From the NCBI GenBank assembly GCA_949297015.1, contig CASFRF010000058.1:1-60381 (forward strand): a DNA stretch of 60,381 bases, written 5' to 3'. Below the pieces are notes generated by a model. It worked only from the letters and a program-made list of their open reading frames with translations, was not told the origin of the DNA and did not search any database. The position numbers and the translations under genes are program-made. Source of the DNA: an uncultured bacterium (GTDB lineage: Bacteria; Verrucomicrobiota; Lentisphaeria; Victivallales; Victivallaceae). This document shows, piece after piece, positions 9,146 through 16,796 of the stretch (position 1 is its first letter; each line of letters begins with the position of its first letter).

Positions 9146-10234
9146 TCATCGCTCCAGATAACGTTGCAATTGCTCCACAAAATACTGATAATCACTCCAG
9201 GAAATGTCACTGGAGACCGAGTGGTCGACCGCCGGCAGATAGCCGCCCTCCTCGATCACGGGACGCAGCCGCTCAAGCTCGCGGTCGATCGCCGCGCGTC
9301 CCCGGGCCAGCTCGCGCTTGTCCACGCCGCCGATCAGCCGCAGGGCGCGGCCGAATTCGTGCCGCAGCCGGTTCGGCTGCATCCCGGCGGCCACCTCGCA
9401 GGGGGAGACGCCGTCGATGCCGATCTCCAGAAAGTCCGGGAGCAGCAAGCTCAGATCGCCGTCGCTGTCGTACCAGGTGTGCCGGACTCCGAGCCGGTGC
9501 GCGGCCGCCAGAATCCGGCGATACCGGGGCAGGATCTCGCGGCGAACCCACTCCGGCGAGACCAGGGGGCCGGTTTTGAAGGCGATGTCCTCGCCGTAGC
9601 CGACCACGTCGGGGACCAGCTTCCACTCCGCGATCCGGCGCCAGCCCTCCAGAATCTGCTCCTCCAGCCGGTCGAACAGTTCGCCGACCAGCTCCGGCGC
9701 GTCGTAGATCAAATACCCGGCGCCATCCACCCCGGCCAGCTCACGCAGCGTCCAGTAGAAACCGCCGCCGTTGACCATGAGCAATTCGCCGCGCGCCGTC
9801 GCCGCCTCCAAGCGCCCCCGCAGTTCCGCGGGGAACCGTTCCGCCATCCGCGCCGGATCCAGATGTTCATCCAGAATCCGGCGCAGCTCCGCCGGTGACG
9901 ACACCGGCTGCTTCAGAAACTCCGGCATCGACGTGTGATCGTTGAAGTTCCGCACCGTGCGCCCGGCGGCGTCGATCGTCACCGTGTACTCCGTGGTGCG
10001 CTCCAGCACCCGCGGCTCGAACCGCGGCCAGAGCCCGAAGGCGTACCCGAAGTTGTGGACCTTGAGCCGCCGCGACTCGACCCCCAGCTGCACATGGGGA
10101 TCGACGCCGGCGGGAAGGCCTTCGCGCTCCCAGCGGCGAACGGTGTCCTCCCACGGACCGGCCAGATGCAAGGGCACCCGGTCGACCGGGGCGTAGTCCA
10201 TCACCGCGTGAAAGCGCGCGCGATCATCCATCAT
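9146..10234 (-). CDS. URO-D-family protein, probable corrinoid-dependent methyltransferase component
   Basis: 362 residues. This is a second, divergent member of the uroporphyrinogen decarboxylase superfamily. It has TWYDSDGDLSLLLPDFLEIG near residues 253-272, followed by GIDGVSPCEVAAGM and LRLIGGVDKREL, a pattern common in uncharacterised URO-D-like proteins of gut anaerobes. It lacks the HxCG...GC zinc motif of its downstream neighbour, so it probably plays a different part, perhaps demethylating the substrate. The start is one of two adjacent ATG codons (10234 or 10231), with only a weak ribosome site, 8 bases after the corrinoid protein gene. The operon order is corrinoid protein, this gene, then the MtaA-like gene. 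The substrate is not identifiable from sequence. Confidence 0.75.
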   Translation of the reverse strand: MMDDRARFHAVMDYAPVDRVPLHLAGPWEDTVRRWEREGLPAGVDPHVQLGVESRRLKVHNFGYAFGLWPRFEPRVLERTTEYTVTIDAAGRTVRNFNDHTSMPEFLKQPVSSPAELRRILDEHLDPARMAERFPAELRGRLEAATARGELLMVNGGGFYWTLRELAGVDGAGYLIYDAPELVGELFDRLEEQILEGWRRIAEWKLVPDVVGYGEDIAFKTGPLVSPEWVRREILPRYRRILAAAHRLGVRHTWYDSDGDLSLLLPDFLEIGIDGVSPCEVAAGMQPNRLRHEFGRALRLIGGVDKRELARGRAAIDRELERLRPVIEEGGYLPAVDHSVSSDISWSDYQYFVEQLQRYLER

Positions 10235-10242
10235 GAACGGAA

Positions 10243-10869
10243 TCAGGCACCGACGCCCATCAGCCGATCGACCAGATGGACCGCGCCGTTGGCGTCGGCG
10301 CTGAAGCCGTCGGCTCCGATCGAGGCGGCGTACTCCTCGGTGATCGGCGCGCCGCCGATGATCACCTTGACGCCCCGGCCCTTGAAGTGATCGACCACCT
10401 CTTTCATATAGGGCATGGTGGTGGTCAGCAGCGAGCTGCAACCGATGATGGTCGCGCCCTGAGCCACCGCCGACTCGTACTTCTCGACGTCGCAGTTGAC
10501 GCCGAGGTCGATCACCTCGTACCCGGCGCCCTTGAGCATGATCGCGACCAGGTTCTTGCCGATGTCATGCAAATCGCCCTTGACCGTGCCGATTCCGATC
10601 TTGCCCAGCGGCTTGCGCCCGGAGTTGACCAGCAGCGGCTCGAGCAGCGCCAGCCCGGTCTGCATGGCCCGGGCGGCGATCAGCAGTTCCGGCACATAGG
10701 CTTCGTTGCGCGAGAACTTGTCGCCGATCTCGCGCATCGCCGGAATCATCGCCTTGTCCAGCAGTTCGTTCACGTTCTCCCCGGCGTCGATGGCCGCCTG
10801 CACCATGGCGGAAACATCGTTGCGTTTGCCCTTCATCACCGCCTGCTTCAACGCCTCAAAATCCGTCAT
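10243..10869 (-). CDS. Corrinoid (cobalamin)-binding methyltransferase protein
   Basis: 208 residues, the usual size of MtaC/MtbC-type corrinoid proteins. It has an N-terminal helical cap domain (about residues 1-88) and then a B12-binding Rossmann domain with the GDLHDIGKN motif near residues 98-106, whose His ligates cobalt from below. SLLTTTM follows near residues 145-151. It carries the methyl group between the two URO-D-family enzymes encoded downstream. The start at 10869 has AAGGGGTGAAG just upstream. It is the first gene of a three-gene minus-strand operon. The ATP-dependent corrinoid reductive activator that such systems usually need is not in this cluster. Confidence 0.92.
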   Translation of the reverse strand: MTDFEALKQAVMKGKRNDVSAMVQAAIDAGENVNELLDKAMIPAMREIGDKFSRNEAYVPELLIAARAMQTGLALLEPLLVNSGRKPLGKIGIGTVKGDLHDIGKNLVAIMLKGAGYEVIDLGVNCDVEKYESAVAQGATIIGCSSLLTTTMPYMKEVVDHFKGRGVKVIIGGAPITEEYAASIGADGFSADANGAVHLVDRLMGVGA

Positions 10870-10948
10870 CGCTTCACCCCTTCAAGTTGTGGAAATACGA
10901 CTCTTCGTCTTCCGCGGGCGGCCGGCATGACCACCCGTATTCTTCATT

Positions 10949-10954
10949 AGTATA
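10949..10954 (-). promoter_or_regulatory. Probable -10 element for the corrinoid operon
   Basis: TATACT on the minus strand, about 80 bases upstream of the corrinoid-protein ATG. The -35 is poor; an ATGCAA at 10971-10976 lies 16 bp away. The leader between them holds a short inverted repeat but no riboswitch class that I recognise. Confidence 0.35.
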
Positions 10955-11100
10955 GCGGTTTTTTTCCCGTTTGCATGCCTGAAATTATCCTTTTTATGCC
11001 CTGTTTTATCATTTTCGATTTTCAGCCCCCTTTTTCGCCGCTCCGACTCCATCCGTTTTGATTTCTGCAATTACGGCAGTTGCAGTCCGGGAGCTCCGAC

Positions 11101-11128
11101 TTGACTTTGGCGGTTTCTGCTCTATTTT
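11101..11128 (+). promoter_or_regulatory. Sigma70-type promoter for the AraC-family gene
   Basis: TTGACT (11101-11106), a 16 bp spacer and TATTTT (11123-11128). The ATG follows within 10 bases, so the transcript may be nearly leaderless. No Shine-Dalgarno sequence is visible. Confidence 0.45.
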
Positions 11129-11137
11129 AAGATCATC

Positions 11138-12079
11138 ATGAGCGACAATGAAAAACTTTCTCCGGTGCTCGAGCCGGCGGAACGGCTCGATCCGGCGCTG
11201 GGCGCGCGGCTGACCGCCCACGAGATCCGCTGGGAGACGACGGCGGCGGAACGTTCGCCGATCCAGCTGGGCGGCAATTTGTTCTACCACTCCGCGCCGG
11301 AGAGCGGAACCACCCCGCACCGCCACGACTTTCTGGAAATTCTGCTGATCACCTCGGGCCGGGCCGTGCACCGGATCAACGGCGAACGGCAGCTGCTGGA
11401 GACGCGGCAGCTCTCGATCCTGCGCCCCGGCGACGTGCACAGTCTGGCGCCCGCGCCCGGCGTCCGCAGCTGCGGCTACATTCAGTGGGACTTTCAGCTC
11501 GAACTCTTCCTGACCCTGAGCCAGTATCTGGAAAACGACGCCTTTCTGCACCAGCTCACGGCGCCGGTGCTGCCGCCGACCTTCCTGCTCGAAGCCGAGG
11601 TCGCGCAGGAGCTGGAGAACCGGCTGCTGCTGCTCACCTCCGACCCCGCCGCTCCGGCGCTGCGCAAGGCCCGGCTCAAACTGCTGCTGGCCGAGGTGCT
11701 GACCCGCTGCTTCCTCGACGAGGACAACCGCCTGGCCGAAGCCCAGGTCCCCGCCTGGCTCGGCGAACTCTGCCGCAAAATGCGTCAGCCCGAACACTAT
11801 CTGGCCGGCCTGCCGCGGCTCCAGAGCCTGGCCTGCCGCACGCCGGAACACCTCTGCAAATCCTTCCGCCGTCACCTCGGGAAAACCCCGACCGAATTCA
11901 TCAACGAACTGAAACTCGCCCACGCCGCCCGGCTGCTGGCCGATTCCGACCGCGAACTGCTGGAGATCATCGCCGAGCTGAACTTCCACAGTCCCAGCTA
12001 CTTCCACCGGCTGTTCCGCAAATACTACCGGCTCTCCCCCGCCGAATACCGCCGGCGCGCCCGGCGGCGCGGTCTGTAA
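11138..12079 (+). CDS. AraC-family transcriptional regulator with cupin sensor domain
   Basis: 313 residues. The N-terminal sensing domain (about residues 45-150) has a cupin-like pattern, with HRHDFLEILLITSG followed by LRPGDVHSL. The C-terminal pair of helix-turn-helix motifs (about 210-310) carries the AraC signature ending in FHSPSYFHRLFRKYYRLSP. Regulators of this type usually sense a sugar and activate nearby catabolic genes. It is convergent with the GH38 alpha-mannosidase, with only 3 bases between the two stops, so the mannosidase is a plausible target although its promoter is 2.6 kb away. The ligand is unknown. Confidence 0.88.
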   Translation: MSDNEKLSPVLEPAERLDPALGARLTAHEIRWETTAAERSPIQLGGNLFYHSAPESGTTPHRHDFLEILLITSGRAVHRINGERQLLETRQLSILRPGDVHSLAPAPGVRSCGYIQWDFQLELFLTLSQYLENDAFLHQLTAPVLPPTFLLEAEVAQELENRLLLLTSDPAAPALRKARLKLLLAEVLTRCFLDEDNRLAEAQVPAWLGELCRKMRQPEHYLAGLPRLQSLACRTPEHLCKSFRRHLGKTPTEFINELKLAHAARLLADSDRELLEIIAELNFHSPSYFHRLFRKYYRLSPAEYRRRARRRGL

Positions 12080-12082
12080 CGC

Positions 12083-14617
12083 CTACGACTGCTCCTCCAA
12101 GAGATTGGTCCGGCACCAGGCCCCGTCGGGAGCGATCCGCACCGTCGCCAGCTGCCAGGCGCCGATGGTCAGGGGGTACTCCCGCCCCTGCCAGCGGAAA
12201 CTGGTGGTACTGTCGCAACCGCCGCACTCCCAGAAGCGCAGCACCGTGTCCTCGCCCGATTCCGCCTTTTTGAGCGCGCCGAGCACCACGTTCGGCGCGG
12301 CGATTTCCAGCTCCGGCGCCGGGGTCTGTGCGGTCGCCCCGCGGCGGGTCGGGAAGTAGACAAATCCGACCGGCGGCATCCCGATCTCCAGCGCCGCCCG
12401 GGTCAGCGCCTCGGGACTCGCCGCCGCCGGACCGAAGGCCAGGGTGAAGGCCGTCTCGCGCAGCCCGCGATCCTGATGAGGAATCCGACGGCACAGATAG
12501 CGCTCGTTCTCCGGCGAGATCGACATGCAGCCGTAGGCCGGAGTCCGCAGCACGCTCAGCTGCAGCGTCGAACCCTGCAGATGATAGCCGTGGGTGCCGT
12601 GGCCGACCACGCCCCAGGGACTCCCCTGCTCCGGAGTCCAGCGCAGGAACTTCTGGAAGGTCCGCTCCCGGTCCGGCGGCGTCAGCGCCGCGGTCTCGTC
12701 GTCGATGCTGTAGCACTTCTCGGCCTCCAGCCGCCGGAGTCCTCCCGCCGGGCGCAGCACCAGCTTGAGCAGTTTGTCCGCCTCCAGAAACTCAGTCAGC
12801 ACTTCGACCCGCACCCGGGGCCGGGTCTTCTCCACCAGATACCGGAGAGTCAGCGTACTGCGTCCGGAGATGAAATGGGCTTCGATCACCGACCGGAAGG
12901 GACCGTCCTCGATCAACTGCACCGGGCGGCACTTCCGCCGGAAGCCGGGATTCACCGCACCGGTGGTCAAGTAGGCGGTGGCTTCCGCCGTAGTCATCAG
13001 CCGGAACTGGTCGGCGGCGGGCTCCCGGACCGGAGCCAGATTCCAGCTGTTGGGAATGTCGTTGTAGACCAGCGGTGCCCAGGACCCCGGCTTCAGCAGC
13101 TCCCGGTCTCCCACCCGGCAGGAGGCGAGCCCGGTCCGGCGACTCACCGTGAATTCAAAGCCCTCGCCGCGGACCACGATCCGCCCCGGCTCCGGCATCG
13201 GCGGCAGCGTCCAGCGCCGGATCTCGGGCTTGGGCACCACCTCATAATGGGCGTCGATACGGCGATAACTCAGCGCCGGAATGGTCAGCCGGAACACCGC
13301 CTTCTGCCGCCACTCGCCCCAGTTCGGCTCATCCAGATTGAGCTCCCCTTTCTCGAACTGGGCCGGCAACTCCCGGCCGCCGCAGTAGAGCCGGCGCAGG
13401 ATGCCGTCGGTCCCCCACTGCCGGGCGGTGCCGTACTCCATTTCCACCAGCGCGTCCACCTCGTGCGCGTGGGGGTTGAACACAAAGAAGGGCGTCACCA
13501 GATTTTCGCCGGGCGGCTCGTCGCGCAGCAGCGCGATCCAGGTTTCGGCCCGCTTGCGGCGCAGAATCTCCTCGGCGTGGCCGAGCGCGTTCAGGATCTC
13601 CCGCTCCACCGTCGGAATGCCCGAACCGGGCAGACTGTCGTGAAATTCGGAGAACAGGATGTCCTTCCAGGCCGAATTCAGATCGGCGGCCGGGTACGGT
13701 TTCAGGCCGCGCCGCCAGGCCAGCGTGCACCAGCGCTCCACCGCGCCGGCCAGATTCTCCAGCTCCCAATGCCGCTGCTTGATCCGCAGCATCGACACAT
13801 AACACCCCTCGCTGACCCCGTGCAGATCGCCGCTCACCACCGGCAGCGCGTCGTAGCCGCGCCGGGCCAGCGAATGGGCGAAAAAGGCGTCCGGCGAGGA
13901 TTCGATGAACTCCACCTCCGGGAAGTCCGCCCGCATTCCCGGCAGCTGTGCGTACTCCTCGCGCGAAGGGCCGCCGCCGTGGTTGCCCAGTCCCCAGAGG
14001 AACATGAAATCCCCCTCCTCCCGGTAACGCTCGGGCCAGTTACCGTCCCGCATCGATCGCCGCAGCTCGCCCTGGGTGATGTAGTGATCGTCGGAGCGGC
14101 GGCCGACGATCTCCGCGCCGCTGCGGTGCCGCCACCGGAACGACCCCACCGGCAGCGTCTTCTGCGCGGCCGAAGGACGGCAGAAGACGTAGTTCCGGAA
14201 GCCGCAGCCGGCCAGAATCTGAATCAGCCCCTGCGGATGGCCGAAGGTGTCGAAGTTGTAGGCGGTCAGCGGCCGCACCCCGAACCGGCTGCGGAAGTAG
14301 CCCAGCCCGATCAGATACTGCCGGATCAACGCCTCGCCGCCGGGACCGACCAGATCGGGCTGGAGATAGGCACCGCCGGAGACGCACCACTTCCCGGCGG
14401 CCACCAGTTTCCGGATCCGGGCGAACAGCTCCGGATCATTGCGCTCCACCCACTCGTAGAGCAGCGCCTCATTGTGCACGAAGACGAAGTCGGGGTACTC
14501 CTCGCAGAAGTCGGCCGCCACCCGGAAGGTCGAAATCGCCTCGGTCAACCCCTCCTCCCAGGGCCACAGCCAGACCGGATCCAGATGCGCGTTGCAGACC
14601 AGAAAACACTTTTGCAT
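12083..14617 (-). CDS. Glycoside hydrolase family 38 alpha-mannosidase
   Basis: 844 residues. The N-terminal catalytic domain starts with NAHLDPVWLW (zinc-binding His and Asp near residues 11-13) and contains NFDTFGHPQG with the nucleophile Asp near residue 123. A three-helix region and a large beta-sandwich C-terminal part follow, as in bacterial GH38 enzymes. There is no signal peptide, so it probably acts in the cytoplasm on imported mannosides, retaining anomeric configuration. GGAGGCGAT immediately precedes the ATG at 14617. Linkage specificity and the natural glycan cannot be deduced. The promoter is at 14668-14695. Confidence 0.9.
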   Translation of the reverse strand: MQKCFLVCNAHLDPVWLWPWEEGLTEAISTFRVAADFCEEYPDFVFVHNEALLYEWVERNDPELFARIRKLVAAGKWCVSGGAYLQPDLVGPGGEALIRQYLIGLGYFRSRFGVRPLTAYNFDTFGHPQGLIQILAGCGFRNYVFCRPSAAQKTLPVGSFRWRHRSGAEIVGRRSDDHYITQGELRRSMRDGNWPERYREEGDFMFLWGLGNHGGGPSREEYAQLPGMRADFPEVEFIESSPDAFFAHSLARRGYDALPVVSGDLHGVSEGCYVSMLRIKQRHWELENLAGAVERWCTLAWRRGLKPYPAADLNSAWKDILFSEFHDSLPGSGIPTVEREILNALGHAEEILRRKRAETWIALLRDEPPGENLVTPFFVFNPHAHEVDALVEMEYGTARQWGTDGILRRLYCGGRELPAQFEKGELNLDEPNWGEWRQKAVFRLTIPALSYRRIDAHYEVVPKPEIRRWTLPPMPEPGRIVVRGEGFEFTVSRRTGLASCRVGDRELLKPGSWAPLVYNDIPNSWNLAPVREPAADQFRLMTTAEATAYLTTGAVNPGFRRKCRPVQLIEDGPFRSVIEAHFISGRSTLTLRYLVEKTRPRVRVEVLTEFLEADKLLKLVLRPAGGLRRLEAEKCYSIDDETAALTPPDRERTFQKFLRWTPEQGSPWGVVGHGTHGYHLQGSTLQLSVLRTPAYGCMSISPENERYLCRRIPHQDRGLRETAFTLAFGPAAASPEALTRAALEIGMPPVGFVYFPTRRGATAQTPAPELEIAAPNVVLGALKKAESGEDTVLRFWECGGCDSTTSFRWQGREYPLTIGAWQLATVRIAPDGAWCRTNLLEEQS

Positions 14618-14667
14618 ATCGCCTCCATGCTGAATAAAAAGTTCAAACTCGCGGGACCCGCGGTGAA

Positions 14668-14695
14668 ACTATAGCAGGATTTTCCGCAAATGCAA
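14668..14695 (-). promoter_or_regulatory. Sigma70-type promoter for the GH38 gene
   Basis: Minus strand: TTGCAT (14690-14695), 16 bp, TATAGT (14668-14673), about 50 bases upstream of the mannosidase ATG. It overlaps none of the neighbouring coding sequences. Confidence 0.6.
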
Positions 14696-14719
14696 TCTCG
14701 CCTGGGGGAACGACGCGGT

Positions 14720-15316
14720 TCAGCGCGCCAGCCGGTGAAATTCGATCAGCGAATTGAGCCAGCCGTTGAGACTGCGCCAGTAGCCCGGCGGACAGTTCGG
14801 CAGCGGCGAATCCTCGACCCCGGAGGCGACCAGATTCTCCAGCAGGTCGCCCTGCTCCGGGGTGGCCGGTTCCGGCAGCAGGCCGTTCTCATACAAATAG
14901 GTCAGCTTGACGATCACCGCCAGCTGCTCCAGGGTGCGGGGCGATTCGCCCGCGGGCAGCGCCAGATAGCCCAGCGTGCTGCGCAGCGCATCGTAGGTAA
15001 AGGGCAGCGGCACGCCGGGGACCGAATTGCGCAGCAGAAAGCTCCCGATCCTTCCGGCGAACTGGAAGTTGCGGGGCTGCTCGCCGAGCTGATCGAAGAC
15101 CGTCGCCAGCTCCAGCTCGCGGGCGGTGAAGAGATCGCCCGCGCCGCGCTCCTCGAAGGAGACTTCGAGCTCGCGGTAGAGATCCGGGGCCGCGCCGGGC
15201 TGCTGTGCGCCGTGGGCCACCAGACTGAGCTTGCCGCAGTCGGGACTGATTCCGGCCAGCAGCAGCGCCGACTCCCGATAGGGCTGCTTGCTCAAAACGA
15301 TGAGGCTTGTATTCAT
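14720..15316 (-). CDS. recO: DNA repair protein RecO-like
   Basis: 198 residues. RecO works with RecR (present at 29084-29692) in loading RecA at gaps. The N-terminal OB-fold signature is recognisable: an opening beta strand, SKQPYRESALLLAGISPDCG and KLSLVAHGAQ. An all-helical C-terminal part follows. The protein is somewhat shorter than the usual 230-250 residues, and I see no clear CxxC zinc pair, so it is a divergent RecO. ATG 15316 is chosen because GGAGAAGTGA precedes it and it begins exactly at the OB fold; an in-frame ATG at 15379 would add unrelated residues. Confidence 0.7.
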   Translation of the reverse strand: MNTSLIVLSKQPYRESALLLAGISPDCGKLSLVAHGAQQPGAAPDLYRELEVSFEERGAGDLFTARELELATVFDQLGEQPRNFQFAGRIGSFLLRNSVPGVPLPFTYDALRSTLGYLALPAGESPRTLEQLAVIVKLTYLYENGLLPEPATPEQGDLLENLVASGVEDSPLPNCPPGYWRSLNGWLNSLIEFHRLAR

Positions 15317-15373
15317 AACGTCACTTCTCCGGTCGGTAATATAATCCCTTCCGCCGGGCTCTGCAAACCGGAT

Positions 15374-15401
15374 TTGCATTTTCCGGGGGCGGCGTTATAT
15401 T
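15374..15401 (+). promoter_or_regulatory. Sigma70-type promoter for the GxQ-repeat gene pair
   Basis: TTGCAT (15374-15379), a 16 bp spacer and TATATT (15396-15401). It lies 200 bases before the first ATG, so the transcript has an unusually long leader. Confidence 0.6.
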
Positions 15402-15404
15402 GAA

Positions 15405-15547
15405 CTGAAACCGGGAGCCGGGCGCGTGGAGGCGCGAAGGTGACGGGATTGCTGCCCGGTTCAGCGGGGACCGGACCCGCAATCGGGACTCAGGGGCCGC
15501 TTTCAGGCATGATCGTCAACCGGTGTTGCTGACCGGCTACGAGCCGG
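15405..15547 (+). ncRNA. Structured 5' leader or small RNA of unknown class
   Basis: The interval between the promoter and the gene at 15605 can fold into several helices. Residues 15405-15415 pair with 15455-15464 (ten pairs with one bulge). GCGGG 15464-15468 pairs with CCCGC 15476-15480 around a 7-base loop. CCGGC 15533-15537 pairs with GCCGG 15543-15547 around a 5-base loop. No uridine run follows, so it looks more like a leader than a terminated sRNA. I compared it by eye with cobalamin, TPP, SAM, SRP and 6S patterns and found no match. Confidence 0.4.
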
Positions 15548-15604
15548 ACGAAATTTTATCAACCGACCACAACCAGGCGCAAGCGCCAAGGAGGGAAACA
15601 GAAC

Positions 15605-16072
15605 ATGAAACGTAGATTGGCGGTCATTCTGATGTTGACGGTCCTGACGATCGTCGGAAGCCGGGCGGCGGCCCCCGCGGCCCAACCGGAGAAGGCGGCC
15701 CCAGAACCGGGCTGGGATCTCTTCCAGCTCGTCTTCCCCGGGCTGCCCTCCGACCTGAACCTGACCAATGTGGCGGGCTTCAAAATCGGCGCGCCCTTCT
15801 GTTTGTCCGACAACCGGGTCTGCGGAGTGGAAGCTTCTTTCCTCGGCTCCGGTTCGCAGCAGGTCGACGGCATTCAGCTCAGCGGCATCTGCGCGCTGAC
15901 GGAGACCACCAACGGCGTGCAGATCGCCCCGGTCACCGTGGCCGACCGCTGCAACGGCGTCCAGATCGGGGTGGTCAACGTGGCCAAGGAGGGCGCGTTC
16001 CAGATCGGCATTGTCAACTACATCGAAGACTCCATCGTGCCGTGGATGATCGGCATCAATTTCTGTTTTTAA
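15605..16072 (+). CDS. Secreted GxQ-repeat surface protein, short paralogue
   Basis: 155 residues with an N-terminal signal peptide (hydrophobic to about residue 22). The mature part holds degenerate repeats of roughly 20 residues built around G[VIF]QI, such as NGVQIAPVTVA, NGVQIGVVNVA and AFQIGIVNY. It ends in an aromatic strand, GINFCF, of the kind seen at the C terminus of outer-membrane beta proteins. This repeat style resembles the LA_2272-type surface repeat proteins known from Leptospira and other groups, whose function is unknown. AAGGAGGGAAA precedes the ATG. It is followed after 25 bases by a longer paralogue. Confidence 0.72.
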   Translation: MKRRLAVILMLTVLTIVGSRAAAPAAQPEKAAPEPGWDLFQLVFPGLPSDLNLTNVAGFKIGAPFCLSDNRVCGVEASFLGSGSQQVDGIQLSGICALTETTNGVQIAPVTVADRCNGVQIGVVNVAKEGAFQIGIVNYIEDSIVPWMIGINFCF

Positions 16073-16097
16073 ATCAGCAAAGAGGATTTCCTGAATT

Positions 16098-16796
16098 ATG
16101 AAAACGTTGTTCTTCACCGCCGCCCTGATCTGTGGACTCGCCGCGGGAGCGCTGGCGGAATCGAAGCCGCTGCCGCAGCCCTCGCCCGACCAGAAGCCGC
16201 TCAGCGACTGGACTCCGATTCAGTTCGGCGTAGTTCCGAACATCCCGAGCTCGACCTACAACTCCAACGTCTACGGACTCAAGACCGGCTGGCCGATCAC
16301 CACCGGCGTGGGCCGGGTTTTCGGAGCCGAGGTCTCCTGGCTGGTCGCGGCCACGGACTATGTGCGCGGCTTCCAGGCAGCGCTGCTCTACACCCAGACC
16401 AATCAGCTTGAAGGCCTTCAGGCCGCACTCGGCAGCAGCATCTGCAAAGCGGGCTATCGCGGGGTACAGGCCTCGACCGGATACAACTACTCGGACAACT
16501 TTGTGGGACTCCAGGCCGGAGCGGTCAACACCAGCGCCGACTTCGCCGGCTTGCAGGCCTCCGCCCTGGTCAATGTGGCCGACAAATTCGGCGGACTTCA
16601 GGCCTCGCTGGTGGTCAACGTCGCCCGCGAAGCCGAAGGCATGCAGGCCGGGCTCTACAACCAGGTGCTCGACAACGGCGGCTTCCAGGCCGGGTTGATC
16701 AACATCGGCAAAGGCAAGGGCTTCCAGCTCGGGTTGATCAATTACAACGAAGACGCGCCGATCCCCTTCCTGCCCTTCGTCAACTTCAGCTTCTGA
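16098..16796 (+). CDS. Secreted GxQ-repeat surface protein, long paralogue
   Basis: 232 residues with a signal peptide (cleavage likely after ALAES near residue 21). At least seven repeats of about 20-22 residues carry the core G[FLVM]QA, for example [31 protein letters not shown] and [10 protein letters not shown]. The protein ends [17 protein letters not shown] followed by VNFSF. The alternating pattern suggests a repetitive beta structure, perhaps a beta-barrel or solenoid at the outer membrane. That is inference, and no function is known. It is a paralogue of the preceding gene, sharing the ending, and is co-transcribed with it. The 3' end overlaps the convergent copper ATPase gene by 11 bases. 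Confidence 0.75.
   Translation: MKTLFFTAALICGLAAGALAESKPLPQPSPDQKPLSDWTPIQFGVVPNIPSSTYNSNVYGLKTGWPITTGVGRVFGAEVSWLVAATDYVRGFQAALLYTQTNQLEGLQAALGSSICKAGYRGVQASTGYNYSDNFVGLQAGAVNTSADFAGLQASALVNVADKFGGLQASLVVNVAREAEGMQAGLYNQVLDNGGFQAGLINIGKGKGFQLGLINYNEDAPIPFLPFVNFSF

Noticed and set aside
10870..11137. tRNA or riboswitch in the gap between the corrinoid and AraC genes
   Set aside because: Only a short inverted repeat and promoter elements are seen; no cloverleaf and no known aptamer core.
15405..15547. Cobalamin riboswitch before the GxQ-repeat genes
   Set aside because: The CCCGCAA-like segment resembles part of the core, but the GCCACTG box and the closing GACCTGCC-type segment are missing.
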